Assembly: GCF_001429545.1 (NCBI RefSeq)
Contig: NZ_LMSP01000013.1
Location: 76,206-140,205, forward strand
DNA from: Paenibacillus sp. Soil787
GTDB taxonomy: Bacteria; Bacillota; Bacilli; Paenibacillales; NBRC-103111
Length of the DNA stretch: 64,000 nucleotides
Direction of reading: 5' to 3'
Shown here: one piece after another, positions 35,864 through 45,580 of the stretch
How the letters are laid out: each line of letters starts with the position of its first letter
Position numbering within the stretch: position 1 is the first letter of the stretch
Translations under genes and position numbers: made by a program
Notes under the pieces: model-generated
What the model saw: only the letters and a program-made list of their open reading frames with translations
Database searches by the model: none
Told to the model about the DNA's origin: nothing

Positions 35864-36906
35864 TGAAAAAAATTAAAATTGGTATTATTGGTGCCGGCAG
35901 AATTGGTAAAATCCACGCAGACAATTTGCTTCGGATACCCGAGGTTGAAATCCTTGCGGTGAGTGATTTATTTGCCGGTCCTGACTTAGAAGCATGGGCT
36001 GCTTCGCGTCAGATTAAGACAGTTACCAAAGACAGCCATGAGCTAATTGATAACCCTGACATCGACGCCATCTTTATTTGCTCATCCACGGATACGCATG
36101 TCCCGCTCATTCAACTGGCTGCACTGGCGGGTAAACATATTTTCTGCGAGAAACCAATCTGCATGGATATCACGCAAACGGAAGCGGCTATTGCAGCGGT
36201 TAATCAGGCAGGTGTGAAACTGCAGATCGGCTTCAATCGCAGATTTGACCACAACTTCAAGCGGGTTCGCGAGGTTGTTCAAGGAGGAACAATTGGCGAT
36301 CCGCATATTGTGAAAATCACGTCCCGTGATCCGAATCCGCCACACCCTGATTACATCAAGGTGTCGGGCGGCATATTCATGGATATGATGATCCATGACT
36401 TCGACATGGCTCGCTATGTAGCGGGAAGCGAGGTTGAGGAAGTGTATGCGCAGGGCAATGTGCTCATTAACCCGGTTTTCGCCGAGCACGGCGATGTCGA
36501 TACCGCAATCGTAACGCTGCGGTTCCAGAACGGTGCTCTCGGTGTTATTGATAACAGCCGCCAAGCGGTATACGGCTATGACCAACGGGTTGAAGTGTTC
36601 GGCTCCAAAGGTAGCGTAACGGTTGCCAACGATCACCCTAATACGGCTGTAATCAGTACAGCGGACGCTGTTGTTAGCGAAAAGCCGCTGCATTTCTTCC
36701 TAGAACGCTATCAAGCTGCCTATATGGAAGAAACACAGATTTTCATCGATTGTCTTTTGAATGATAAGCCTGTGCCAGTGAGTGGCTATGACGGTATGCA
36801 GGCGGAGCGGATCGCGTTAGCTGCTAAGCTGTCTTCCCGTTTGGGCCGGCCGGTGAAAGTGAGCGAGGCGTTAGATTTGCTTAAACAGACCTCTGTATCT
36901 CAGTAA
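35860..36906 (+). CDS. iolG: Inositol 2-dehydrogenase
   Basis: Oxidises myo-inositol to 2-keto-myo-inositol, the first step of the pathway. It is a 348-residue Gfo/Idh/MocA protein. The Rossmann motif [12 protein letters not shown] lies at the N-terminus, the catalytic Lys motif CEKPICMD near residue 97, and [18 protein letters not shown] holds the conserved Asp/His pair. GGAGGG precedes the ATG, which overlaps iolJ by four bases; ATG 35863 is an alternative. Confidence 0.93.
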   Translation: MMKKIKIGIIGAGRIGKIHADNLLRIPEVEILAVSDLFAGPDLEAWAASRQIKTVTKDSHELIDNPDIDAIFICSSTDTHVPLIQLAALAGKHIFCEKPICMDITQTEAAIAAVNQAGVKLQIGFNRRFDHNFKRVREVVQGGTIGDPHIVKITSRDPNPPHPDYIKVSGGIFMDMMIHDFDMARYVAGSEVEEVYAQGNVLINPVFAEHGDVDTAIVTLRFQNGALGVIDNSRQAVYGYDQRVEVFGSKGSVTVANDHPNTAVISTADAVVSEKPLHFFLERYQAAYMEETQIFIDCLLNDKPVPVSGYDGMQAERIALAAKLSSRLGRPVKVSEALDLLKQTSVSQ

Positions 36907-36923
36907 GGGAGGGAGACGTTAAC

Positions 36924-37748
36924 ATGAACAGATCCAAACTGATTGTAACGCCTGCCTCCACCCCGAATGAGGAAGGCAGCCTTTTGAAGGTGACTCCAGA
37001 ATCAGCAGGATGGAAGTATGTTGGTTTCGAAGTTGTACAGCTTGCGGAGGGGCAATCTTTGAGCCGTGAGACAGCGGGGCTGGAAGTTTGTCTAGTTCTG
37101 CTCACTGGTAAAGCCGATGTGGCTACCAAGCAAGCAGAGTGGAAAAATATTGGGCAGCGGATGAGCGTATTTGAGAAAATACCGCCATATTCCGTCTATG
37201 TACCAAATAATGATCGCTACGAGGTCACCGCGCTGACAGCAGTAGAGCTTGCTGTTTGCTCCGCTCCTGGCGCTGGCAACCATAAGGCACGTCTGATTGC
37301 ACCTGATCAGGTAGGGGTAGAAACGCGTGGTTATGGCAATATAGAGCGCCAAATTCATAACATTTTGCCAGAGCAGGAGCCAGCGGATAGCTTGCTTGTG
37401 GTTGAAGTCTTCACACCGAATGGGCACTGGTCGAGCTACCCGCCCCATAAGCATGATCGCGATGCGCTTCCGGACGAATCGTTTCTGGAAGAGACGTATT
37501 ATTATCGCGTCGATCCGGGGCATGGCTTTGCGGTTCAACGTGTGTACACGGACGATCGGTCGCTCGATGAGACGCTGATTGTTAAGAATGGCGAAACCGT
37601 GCTCGTTCCGCGTGGCTATCACCCTGTTTCGGCGCCTCCAGGCTATGATGTGTATTACCTGAATGTTATGGCGGGACCTACGCGAACATGGAAGTTTCAT
37701 AATGATCCGGAGCATGCTTGGATTATGACGAAGCCGCGCGAAGCGTAA
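36924..37748 (+). CDS. iolB: 5-deoxy-glucuronate isomerase
   Basis: Isomerises 5-deoxy-glucuronate to 2-deoxy-5-keto-gluconate, between IolD and IolC. It is a 274-residue bicupin. The metal-binding cupin motif is seen as GHWSSYPPHKHDRDALPDES with the following LEETYYYR, and the late VLVPRGYHPVSAPPGYDVYYLN segment is characteristic. GGGAGGGAG precedes the ATG. It is the last catabolic gene before the LacI regulator. Confidence 0.95.
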   Translation: MNRSKLIVTPASTPNEEGSLLKVTPESAGWKYVGFEVVQLAEGQSLSRETAGLEVCLVLLTGKADVATKQAEWKNIGQRMSVFEKIPPYSVYVPNNDRYEVTALTAVELAVCSAPGAGNHKARLIAPDQVGVETRGYGNIERQIHNILPEQEPADSLLVVEVFTPNGHWSSYPPHKHDRDALPDESFLEETYYYRVDPGHGFAVQRVYTDDRSLDETLIVKNGETVLVPRGYHPVSAPPGYDVYYLNVMAGPTRTWKFHNDPEHAWIMTKPREA

Positions 37749-37825
37749 GCCGGTTTGCAAGTTCCCGTCAGCCCCTTCATAATGGAAGAAAAAAAAGTAT
37801 CCTTCAAGAAAAATGGGGTAGTAGG

Positions 37826-38845
37826 ATGAAGGCAACCATCTATGATGTGGCAAGAGAGGCCGGCGTGTCCATTGCGGCGGTCTCGCAGGTCATGAACGGC
37901 AAAGGAAAAATAAGCGAAGAACGGCGCGGTGAAATCATAAAGATTATGGAGCGGCTCAATTATCAGCCTAGCGTTATCGCGTCGGCGCTGACTGGTAAAA
38001 AGACCTATACCTTAGGTCTGCTTGTGCCCGATATTTCCAATCCCTTTTTTGCGGAAATTGCTCGAGCAGTAGAGGACCAAGGCCATCATATGGGCTATAG
38101 TTTGGTCATTTGCAGCAGCGACAATAAAGATGAACGGGTGGAGCGATATCTGAATTTGCTCCAGCAAAAAAGGGTGGATGCCATGATCATTGGTACGGGG
38201 ATGGACAATAAAGACATGCTGACTCCATTGATGGAGAGAGCGATCCCCATAGCAATGATCGCGAGGGAAATGCCTGATCTCGACGTTCATACGGTCGTCG
38301 TGGATGACTTTGTCGGAGGGGCGTTATCAGCAACGCATTTACTCGATTTGGGTCATCGGCGCATGGCCATTCTGGCTGAGCACTCGAAAGTAAGCAGCAG
38401 CCGTGAAAGGGTCCGTGGCTTCAAGAGCAAGCTGGAAGAAGCGGGAGTTCAACTCCCGGAAAACAGCGTACGCAACTGCCGCTACGTTGTAGCGGATGGA
38501 AAGCGTGAGGCGCTTGAACTGTTGGGACAATCGGGTTCTGATCGGCCGACTGCGCTGTTTTGTTGTAATGATTTGCTCGCTATTGGTGCGCTTCAGGCGG
38601 CTAAACAGCTTCGCCTACGCGTGCCAGAGGATCTGTCCGTGATCGGTTTCGATAACACGATTCTGGCTTCAGTCACAGATCCACCGCTTACGACTGTCGC
38701 TCAGCCGATCGAGCCGATGGGGAAAATGGTCGTGGATTTACTGATCCAAGAATTGAAGAAAGAATCGAAAGCCAAGCAACGTGTCGTGATGCGTCCCGAG
38801 CTGATTGTTAGGCAATCAACTGCGGCTCCAACGGTTTGTGATTAG
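37826..38845 (+). CDS. LacI-family regulator, probable inositol-operon repressor
   Basis: A 339-residue LacI/GalR repressor. Residues 1-50 hold the helix-turn-helix and hinge (TIYDVAREAGVSIAAVSQVMNG). Residues 60-335 are the periplasmic-binding-like sugar domain, starting TLGLLVPDISNPFF. Bacillus subtilis uses a DeoR-type IolR, so a LacI protein here is a different solution; LacI-type IolQ proteins are known in Geobacillus. The AAGCGCTT palindromes before iolD are its likely operators. The start at 37826 follows GGGGTAG. Confidence 0.88.
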   Translation: MKATIYDVAREAGVSIAAVSQVMNGKGKISEERRGEIIKIMERLNYQPSVIASALTGKKTYTLGLLVPDISNPFFAEIARAVEDQGHHMGYSLVICSSDNKDERVERYLNLLQQKRVDAMIIGTGMDNKDMLTPLMERAIPIAMIAREMPDLDVHTVVVDDFVGGALSATHLLDLGHRRMAILAEHSKVSSSRERVRGFKSKLEEAGVQLPENSVRNCRYVVADGKREALELLGQSGSDRPTALFCCNDLLAIGALQAAKQLRLRVPEDLSVIGFDNTILASVTDPPLTTVAQPIEPMGKMVVDLLIQELKKESKAKQRVVMRPELIVRQSTAAPTVCD

Positions 38846-38945
38846 CTTATATGAAGCTCATTAGGCTGCTGTCCCAAAAGTCATTTTGGGATGATATGCC
38901 ATCTACCTTTATTTTACTATCCAATGGTAACCAGAATTTGCTGAG

Positions 38946-39118
38946 GGAACGTCGATGCGCTAATTGGGAAAAACGCCCGAATTCATGAGGAAGAGGAACG
39001 ACGATGCGTTATTTCGTTGTTTTTGCCTCCAGATCGCTCATTTTGATCAAATAGCGCACGCACGTTCCTTTTATTCGATTTTTAGTGCAGATTTCCCAAA
39101 ATAACGAATCGACGTTCC
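38946..39118. repeat. Four-palindrome intergenic element E6 (AACG-N6-CGTT type)
   Basis: Units lie at 38948-38961, 38997-39010, 39053-39066 and 39103-39116. Each has AACG or AGCG and CGTT or CGCT arms around six bases. The first two are led by GG and the last two followed by CC. Centre spacings are 49, 56 and 50. It is about the reverse complement of E2 and, in the same orientation, close to E7. It lies in the gap 38846-39591. Confidence 0.88.
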
Positions 39119-39153
39119 GCGAGCCTTAGGGATAGCAACTTTTCGTATGATCA

Positions 39154-39186
39154 GGTCAGCCAGATATATCTGGTTGGCCTTTTTTG
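39154..39186 (+). terminator. Rho-independent terminator
   Basis: GGTCAGCCAGA and TCTGGTTGGCC pair around TATA with one mismatch and a G-T pair, followed by six T residues. It is 310 bases after the LacI gene, beyond element E6, so it may close the iol transcript. Confidence 0.8.
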
Positions 39187-39199
39187 GTTGGCACAACGG

Positions 39200-39331
39200 G
39201 TGGATACGTCTGTACTTTCCGGTTACGGTACAGAAGCGGTGCCTTTTCTGGTAACGAATACGAAAGGATGGGAACGCAGTGGCACTATAACCGTGCAGCT
39301 GGAATTAAATATGTGTCCGTATATGAAATGA
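39200..39331 (+). pseudogene. Short coding remnant, possibly alpha-mannosidase-like
   Basis: A 43-codon frame reads VDTSVLSGYGTEAVPFLVTN and then TKGWERSGTITVQLEL before stopping. The GWERSG and beta-strand pattern resembles the linker region of GH38 alpha-mannosidases, but this is a weak resemblance. There is no start codon context, and it sits right after a terminator, so I read it as a decayed fragment. The rest of 39332-39591 is A/T-rich and probably holds the promoter of the ABC transporter operon. Confidence 0.35.
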
Positions 39332-39591
39332 GTCTTTTTCTTGTGAGAGGTCAAAAATACATTTTCCGATACTCTAAGTAAAGTAGCATGTTGAATCCTG
39401 AGAAGGCAAAAAGAGGCGTCTCAGGAGCTCGAGTGGAGCGAAAGTTACCAAACCTCCTCATGCTTAAAGAGGCTATCGTAATTTGACTCATACCCAATGA
39501 ATTTATAGATTTTTCTATAATTTTTTAAGGGTTTTTTTGATCAAAACTTTTATTATAGGTATATTACATCGAAGTAAGGAGTGAAGCAGCC

Positions 39592-40557
39592 TTGAACGGA
39601 AATATCAATGAAGCTCCTAGACTCCCCCTAACGACAAGTGAGCAGAAAGCTTTACAGCTGAGACGAAGAAGAAGACTGAAACAAAACATTCCGCTTTTTA
39701 TCATGCTTGTCCCTGTCATTGCATACTACATTTTGTTCAAATATTGGCCTATGGGCGGACTTGTGATCGCTTTCAAAAACTACAATTTTTCGGATGGGAT
39801 TTTGGGCAGCCCATGGGTGGGACTAAAGTATTTTAAACTTTTGTTTTCTAGCTCCAATACACTTCAAATCATTTGGAACACGTTCTGGCTCAGTCTTTTG
39901 AGTTTAATTTTCGGATTTCCGATTCCCATCTTTCTGGCCATTTTGCTCAATGAAGTAAGAAGGTCGTGGTTTAAAAGATGGGTACAAACGATTATCTATT
40001 TGCCGCATTTTTTCTCTTGGATCATCGTTTCTGGTATCGTATTGTCTTTATTTGCAACAGACTACGGTTCAATTAATAAGGTGCTTAAGTTGTTCAACAT
40101 GGAACCGATTACCTTCTTATACGAGTCGAAATCTTGGGTCACTATATTTGTTGGATCAGGCGTGTGGAAAGAAATGGGGTTTAGCACTATTATTTACTTG
40201 GCTGCCCTTACGACCATTGACCCTTCCCTTTATGAATCCGCCGGCATGGATGGGGCTACGAAGTGGAGGCAAATGTGGCACGTTACTCTTCCAGGTATTC
40301 GGCACACCATTATCCTATTGCTTATATTAGCGATGGGAAAGGTGATGGAGGTTGGCTTTGACCAAGTATACAACTTGCAGAACGCCGCGGTATCGGACGT
40401 ATCGGAAGTCATTAGCACCTACATTTATAAAATGGGCCTAGGTAGTTCACAATTTAGCTTAACTACGGCAATGGGATTCTTCGAATCCATCATTAGCTGC
40501 AGTCTTGTGCTGATCGCTAACCGAATCGCTAAAAAGTTTGACCAAGCTTTATTCTAA
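39592..40557 (+). CDS. Carbohydrate ABC transporter permease, LplB type
   Basis: A 321-residue permease with six membrane helices. The cytoplasmic EAA loop that contacts the ATPase is YESAGMDGATKWRQMWHVTLPG near residue 215. The N-terminal region with RRRRRLKQNIPLF and an YYILFKYWPMGGLVIAFKNY segment is typical of the LplB group. It starts with TTG after AAGGAG. No ATPase gene lies in the cluster, so a shared MsmX-like ATPase elsewhere is expected. Confidence 0.92.
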   Translation: MNGNINEAPRLPLTTSEQKALQLRRRRRLKQNIPLFIMLVPVIAYYILFKYWPMGGLVIAFKNYNFSDGILGSPWVGLKYFKLLFSSSNTLQIIWNTFWLSLLSLIFGFPIPIFLAILLNEVRRSWFKRWVQTIIYLPHFFSWIIVSGIVLSLFATDYGSINKVLKLFNMEPITFLYESKSWVTIFVGSGVWKEMGFSTIIYLAALTTIDPSLYESAGMDGATKWRQMWHVTLPGIRHTIILLLILAMGKVMEVGFDQVYNLQNAAVSDVSEVISTYIYKMGLGSSQFSLTTAMGFFESIISCSLVLIANRIAKKFDQALF

Positions 40558-40600
40558 ACAGGGGTAACATAAGCTCAGCACAAATGAAAGGAGGGGTAGC

Positions 40601-41473
40601 ATGAAAGCGACAAAAGGCGAAAATATATTCTACGCTGCCAATTACGTCGTGCTCGGATTAATTGCCTTAACGTGTATTCTGCCGTTTATTCATATTGTGG
40701 CGCTGTCGCTTAGCGATCGTTCGTCCGTGGATTCAGGACATGTCTTCTTCTGGCCAATAGGGCTGCAGTTCACGGCTTATAAAATTTTCTTCATAGCCAG
40801 CCCAGCTTTTAACGCTTTTAAAAATAGCATCATCATTACACTAGTCGGTGTGGCACTGAGTCTGTTAGGTACCATATTAGCTGCATACCCGTTGTCCAGA
40901 TCGTATCTGATAGGCCGTCGCTATCTTGTTCTTGGCATGGTGTTTACGATGCTGTTCTCGGGGGGGTTAATTCCAACTTATCTGGTTATTAAGAACATGC
41001 ATCTGATCGACTCCTATTGGGCCTTATGGCTAAGCGGATTCATTAGTACCTATAATATGCTGCTAATGCGAAGCTACTTTGAAAATATTCCTTATGAAGT
41101 ACAGGAAGCTGCGCGAATTGATGGATGTAACGATACCTCGCTTCTCATCCGTATCATACTTCCACTATCACTGCCCATGTTGGCTACGTTGGCTCTGTTC
41201 TACGGGATTGGCTTCTGGAATTCTTTCATGAACGTGCTAATGTATATCAACAAGAGCGAATTGCAGAATTTGACCGTCATCGTCCAGGCGATGCTGCAAC
41301 AAAACGATCTTCTGAATTCTCCTTCTCTAAATAGTGAAGAGCAGGCGGCAGTCGCTACGGAGATGGTTAAAGCAGTCGGGGTCGTTGTCATGGTAGTTCC
41401 TATGCTGGTGGTTTATCCCTTCCTGCAAAAGTACTTTGTGAAGGGCGTTATGCTTGGATCTGTTAAGGGTTGA
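40601..41473 (+). CDS. Carbohydrate ABC transporter permease, YtcP/LplC type
   Basis: The second, 290-residue permease with six helices. The EAA loop is VQEAARIDGCNDTSLLIRIILP near residue 170. The pattern GENIFYAANYVVLGLIALTC at the start and the VYPFLQKYFVKGVMLGSVKG ending are those of the YtcP/LplC group. GGAGGGG precedes the ATG. It forms the heterodimeric channel with the preceding gene product. Confidence 0.93.
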   Translation: MKATKGENIFYAANYVVLGLIALTCILPFIHIVALSLSDRSSVDSGHVFFWPIGLQFTAYKIFFIASPAFNAFKNSIIITLVGVALSLLGTILAAYPLSRSYLIGRRYLVLGMVFTMLFSGGLIPTYLVIKNMHLIDSYWALWLSGFISTYNMLLMRSYFENIPYEVQEAARIDGCNDTSLLIRIILPLSLPMLATLALFYGIGFWNSFMNVLMYINKSELQNLTVIVQAMLQQNDLLNSPSLNSEEQAAVATEMVKAVGVVVMVVPMLVVYPFLQKYFVKGVMLGSVKG

Positions 41474-41533
41474 TGAGAAAGGTGTTCCCGTTTAACAAAA
41501 CTTCACAATAAAATTATTGGGGGAAAAATGCAC

Positions 41534-43210
41534 ATGAAAAACAAGAAACTGTGGGTTGGTATGACAGTAAGTGTTGTAGCGTTAGGGGCAACGTTGGTTG
41601 GTTGCAGCAGCGACAAGAAGGAAACGGCAACACCGGCAGCAACGACCAAATCGGGTGAGAAAGCGGCAGTTAAACGCAGCGATGTAACCGTAACCATGTA
41701 TGACCGCGGTGCAGTTCCTGCATCGGAAGGGTCGTATGAAGAAAATCGCTGGACCAAATGGATTAACCAGAACGGACCGGAAAATGTGAAATACGTTCCC
41801 ATCCTCCGCAGCGATTCAACTAAAAAATTAAATGTATTGTTTGCTTCCGGTTCCGCTCCGGATATTGTTAGCGAGTATAATACACCGTTTCGTGGCAGTC
41901 TGTATGATCAAAAGCAGCTGCTGCCTATCGATGACATTTTAAAATTCATGCCTGAATATCAAAAATTACTGACCCAATATCCGCAGTTGAAGAAAGCGGG
42001 TACAAAACCAGACGGGAAGTTGTATGAAATCGGTAAAGTAAAAGAAGCTACACCTCAACATCTCTTGCTCATTCGTACAGATTGGTTGAAAAAGCTGAAT
42101 CTATCAATGCCTACAACAACTGAGGAATTATTGGCTGTGGCTAAAGCATTTGCAGAGAAAGATCCTGACGGCAACGGTAAGAAAGATACCTATGGGCTTA
42201 ACATGAGTACCTATTCGGAACAAGCGATCAATGAGATGTTTGGTGAAGGCTCTTCGAAAGACTTGTTGGCTTGGGGAGTTAAAGATGGCAAAATTATCCG
42301 TCAGTGGGATAATGAGCTTGCTTCCCTAACCTTCAAAAAGCAGCTCTACGATGAGGGCCTTATTGACAAAGATTATATCAATGACAAAGATGGTGCAAAG
42401 GCTAAGCAAGACTTTCTAAATGGCAAAATCGGTATTTACGTGAGATTCTCAGGCGGTTGGTATGACTTTGCAATGAACGACCTTCCTACGTTAAAGAAAA
42501 ATGTGGCCGATGCGGATGTGGCTCCGTTAGGCTATCCGAAATCACCACTCGGGACATTCACAGGGGCAATCGATAATCCGGTTCAAATGACGACAGTCAT
42601 TAACGCCAAGGCGAAAGATCCTGAAGCTGTTGGCCGTTATCTTGACTTTATGATGAAACCGGAGACGGCTTTGAAAGTGATTAATGGTGACGAAGGCACT
42701 CACTGGAAGAAAGCAGCTAATGGCTGCCCGCAGGCGATAGATCCGGCCAAGAACAAGAATGAGGTAGGCTACGCATTGGACTATGAAATGTTCTACTCAT
42801 CGGGACAAGATAAATGCAGTTTTGTTTTGAGCGGCTTTAATCCGGAAGTGCCTGCGCAGAAGGCTGCCATGGACATGTATAAAGAAGTTCAGAAGATGTA
42901 TTTCGATACGCAAAGAGGATATCCTGGGCTCACGGTAGGGGAACATATGCCGGTGTATAGTGCAGATCTTCAAGTCATTAATACAACGATTCTTAAAGAA
43001 AAAGGCGACCTCTTCGTTAAGGCAATCATTAGCGGAAGCAAGTACAGCCCTGAACAAGCAATTAAAGACGCTCAAGCGGCTTGGGATAAAGCAGGTGGCA
43101 AGCAGCTCGAAGATTTCATGAACAAATGGTATTCGGAAAATAAAGATAAAGCGTTCCTTGCTAAGGATGTTATGGCAATCGCCAAACAGCAAATGGAGCA
43201 AGTGAAGTAA
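41534..43210 (+). CDS. Extracellular solute-binding lipoprotein
   Basis: A 558-residue lipoprotein with a signal peptide ending in the lipobox LVGC (Cys24), so it is anchored outside the membrane. Its length and layout match the large LplA/YtcQ binding proteins that serve LplB-type permeases for oligosaccharides. A DPDGNGKKDTYGL motif near residue 215, likely a calcium-binding loop, is usual in this group. ATG 41528 is also possible; 41534 gives better spacing to GGGGG. Confidence 0.92.
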   Translation: MKNKKLWVGMTVSVVALGATLVGCSSDKKETATPAATTKSGEKAAVKRSDVTVTMYDRGAVPASEGSYEENRWTKWINQNGPENVKYVPILRSDSTKKLNVLFASGSAPDIVSEYNTPFRGSLYDQKQLLPIDDILKFMPEYQKLLTQYPQLKKAGTKPDGKLYEIGKVKEATPQHLLLIRTDWLKKLNLSMPTTTEELLAVAKAFAEKDPDGNGKKDTYGLNMSTYSEQAINEMFGEGSSKDLLAWGVKDGKIIRQWDNELASLTFKKQLYDEGLIDKDYINDKDGAKAKQDFLNGKIGIYVRFSGGWYDFAMNDLPTLKKNVADADVAPLGYPKSPLGTFTGAIDNPVQMTTVINAKAKDPEAVGRYLDFMMKPETALKVINGDEGTHWKKAANGCPQAIDPAKNKNEVGYALDYEMFYSSGQDKCSFVLSGFNPEVPAQKAAMDMYKEVQKMYFDTQRGYPGLTVGEHMPVYSADLQVINTTILKEKGDLFVKAIISGSKYSPEQAIKDAQAAWDKAGGKQLEDFMNKWYSENKDKAFLAKDVMAIAKQQMEQVK

Positions 43211-43224
43211 TGGATTAGGAAGAA

Positions 43225-43284
43225 GGAGCTGGACATGGATATGCGTTTTGCCTGCCATGCAGACAACGCTGGATGTCCAGCTCC
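43225..43284 (+). other. Intra-operon hairpin after the binding-protein gene
   Basis: GGAGCTGGACAT and ATGTCCAGCTCC form a perfect 12-base stem with a 36-base loop and no T-run. Such structures often protect the highly expressed binding-protein mRNA from decay, giving more of it than of the genes downstream. That role is inferred. Confidence 0.7.
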
Positions 43285-43337
43285 ATTCATTTTGGCAACA
43301 TCGGATAAATGGAATCACATCATGGGGGGAAATAGGA

Positions 43338-44417
43338 ATGAACAAGGTGAAAGTCGCCATCATTGGCTGCGGCGGTATTGCAACAGGTAAGCATTTGCCC
43401 AGCCTAAGCAAGATAGAACAAGTCGAAGTGGTTGGTTTTTTTGATATATCTCTTAAACATGCCCAGCAAGCGGCCGAGAAGTTTGGTGCTCCCGGAGCAA
43501 AAGTGTTTGAAAACTATAATGAACTTCTCGCGGACCCTTCCATTGAGGTCGTTCATATCTGTACCCCAAATGATACGCATGCAGAGATTTCGATCGCAGC
43601 TATGGAAGCAGGCAAACACGTCATGTGTGAAAAGCCGATGGCCAAAACCGCCGCCGATGCTCGCCGTATGGTTGAGGTGGCTAAGCGCACAGGTAAGAAG
43701 CTAACTATTGGCTACAACAACCGCTTCCGTGCGGACAGTCAGTATTTGAAAAGGGTGATCGAAGACGGCGATCTGGGCGAGATCTATTTTGCCAAGGCGC
43801 ATGCTGTTCGCAGACGTGGTGTTCCTACTTGGGGTGTATTTCTGGATGAAGACAAACAAGGCGGAGGTCCGCTGATCGACATCGGTACACATGCGCTCGA
43901 TTTAACGCTGTGGATGATGAATAACTACGAACCCAAGGTGGTGCTTGGCACCGCTTATCATAAGCTTTCCCGGAAAGAAAATGCCGCTAATTCCTGGGGT
44001 CCTTGGGATCCTGAGAAATTCAAAGTGGAAGACTCCGCCTTTGCGATGATCGTGATGAAAAACGGCGCGACTGTGATGGTGGAGGCGAGTTGGGCCTTAA
44101 ATACATTGGATACGAAGGAAGCGAAATGTACGCTTTGCGGTACAGAAGGCGGAGCCGACATGCAGGATGGTTTACGCATAAATGGTGAGAACCACAGTCG
44201 CTTATACGTCAATCAACTTCAGTTCGAAGCCAAAGGCGCAGACTTCTACAATGGCAAAAAAGAGAGTATGCAGGATAAAGAAATCCGTATGTGGATTGAC
44301 GCTGTGATGAACGATAAGGATCCTATTGTAACGCCAGAACAATCGTGTGTGGTTTCTGAAATTCTTGAAGCCATTTATGAATCCAATAGAACGGGAAAAG
44401 CGGTTTATTTTGACTAA
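43338..44417 (+). CDS. Gfo/Idh/MocA-family sugar dehydrogenase
   Basis: A 359-residue NAD(P)-dependent oxidoreductase. The Rossmann motif GCGGIATGKHLP lies at the N-terminus, the catalytic Lys motif CEKPMAKT near residue 98, and GGGPLIDIGTHALDLTLWMM carries the conserved Asp and His. It probably oxidises a sugar or uronide delivered by the upstream transporter. The start at 43338 follows GGGGGGAAATAGG. A second, more divergent family member follows. Confidence 0.9.
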   Translation: MNKVKVAIIGCGGIATGKHLPSLSKIEQVEVVGFFDISLKHAQQAAEKFGAPGAKVFENYNELLADPSIEVVHICTPNDTHAEISIAAMEAGKHVMCEKPMAKTAADARRMVEVAKRTGKKLTIGYNNRFRADSQYLKRVIEDGDLGEIYFAKAHAVRRRGVPTWGVFLDEDKQGGGPLIDIGTHALDLTLWMMNNYEPKVVLGTAYHKLSRKENAANSWGPWDPEKFKVEDSAFAMIVMKNGATVMVEASWALNTLDTKEAKCTLCGTEGGADMQDGLRINGENHSRLYVNQLQFEAKGADFYNGKKESMQDKEIRMWIDAVMNDKDPIVTPEQSCVVSEILEAIYESNRTGKAVYFD

Positions 44418-44445
44418 AATAACCGGAAATGAGGGCCATTCTTTC

Positions 44446-45468
44446 ATGATTAGAGTAGCGATGTTGAGCTTTTGGCATGTGCATGCCAAAGATTATGCAC
44501 GCCTAGCCGCCGAGCACCCGGGTACCGAAATCGTGGCTGTATGGGATGAAGTTCCCGAACGAGGAAGGCAAAAGGCAGAGGAGCATGGCGTTAGCTTTTA
44601 TGAGGATCTGCATGCGCTTTTGGCCAATCCGGATATTGATGCCGTTATTGTGGGTACGCCGACGAATCGGCACCGGGATGTTATCATCGCAGCAGCCAAA
44701 GCGGGTAAGCATATCTTCACAGAGAAAGTTATAGCTACCACGACGAAGGAATGTAAGGAGATATTGGCTGCGGTTGAGACAGCTAGGGTCAAGCTAACGG
44801 TTTCTCTCCCCCGGCTATATACCTGGTTCACACAAGCTGCACATAACTTCATTCAGGGTGGTCAGCTTGGCACTGTTACGACGGTTCGTATTCGGCTTGC
44901 TCACAACGGCGCTTTGCGAACAGAGAAAAATCCGAATGGTTCACTCCCATCTCATTTCTTCCATTTAGAGGAGTGCGGGGGAGGAGCATTAATGGACCTT
45001 GGCTGCCATCCGATGTACTTGACACGCCTATTCCTGGGTTTACCGGAAAGTGTTAGTGCAAGCTTCGGCTATATCACAGAGCGAGAGGTAGAGGATAGTG
45101 CGGTAGCGACTTTACGTTATCCTAATGGGGCTATAGGCATTGTTGAAGCGGGATTCGTGAATAACTACTCCCAATTTGATATTGAGGTGCAAGGAACGGA
45201 AGGCAGCCTTATGTATAGCAGAACCGATGACAAGTTGTTAGTCCGAGGCCATAAGCTGGAAGGTGAAGCTGCAGCAGGGTGGCAAGAGGTCACAGATCTG
45301 CCAGCCAATCTCCCTTCTCCCTTTGAACAATGGGTATCACATATTCGAATTGGAACGACGGCTTCTGAAAATATACAAATAGCCCTTGATTTGACCCGTT
45401 TAATGGAAGCTTCGACTTTATCGGCACGCTCAGGTGCTGTATGCAGGCTGAGTGACCTGGCGGAATAA
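44446..45468 (+). CDS. Second Gfo/Idh/MocA-family oxidoreductase
   Basis: A 340-residue protein. The N-terminus MIRVAMLSFWHVHAKDYAR departs from the usual GxGxxG: it has SFWHVHA instead, a variant known in a subset of the family. The catalytic motif is FTEKVIATT near residue 95, and ECGGGALMDLGCHPMYLTRLF matches the conserved active-site helix. Two paralogous dehydrogenases side by side suggest oxidation followed by reduction of a sugar intermediate, an inference. GAGGG precedes the ATG. Confidence 0.87.
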   Translation: MIRVAMLSFWHVHAKDYARLAAEHPGTEIVAVWDEVPERGRQKAEEHGVSFYEDLHALLANPDIDAVIVGTPTNRHRDVIIAAAKAGKHIFTEKVIATTTKECKEILAAVETARVKLTVSLPRLYTWFTQAAHNFIQGGQLGTVTTVRIRLAHNGALRTEKNPNGSLPSHFFHLEECGGGALMDLGCHPMYLTRLFLGLPESVSASFGYITEREVEDSAVATLRYPNGAIGIVEAGFVNNYSQFDIEVQGTEGSLMYSRTDDKLLVRGHKLEGEAAAGWQEVTDLPANLPSPFEQWVSHIRIGTTASENIQIALDLTRLMEASTLSARSGAVCRLSDLAE

Positions 45469-45489
45469 AGAGACTTTCCCTGAGGAAAG

Positions 45490-45535
45490 GCCAGATCATT
45501 CCCTGCAAAGAAATAAGGGTAATCTGGCTTTTCTT
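45490..45535 (+). terminator. Hairpin with T-tract between operon genes
   Basis: GCCAGAT (45490-45496) and ATCTGGC (45522-45528) pair, with an inner CCCT/AGGG stem, followed by TTTTCTT. It could be a terminator or attenuator that splits the cluster after the second dehydrogenase. Confidence 0.75.
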
Positions 45536-45580
45536 CATTAGAAGGAAATGATGACAACAAAGTTCTAAGGAGGAACAGAC

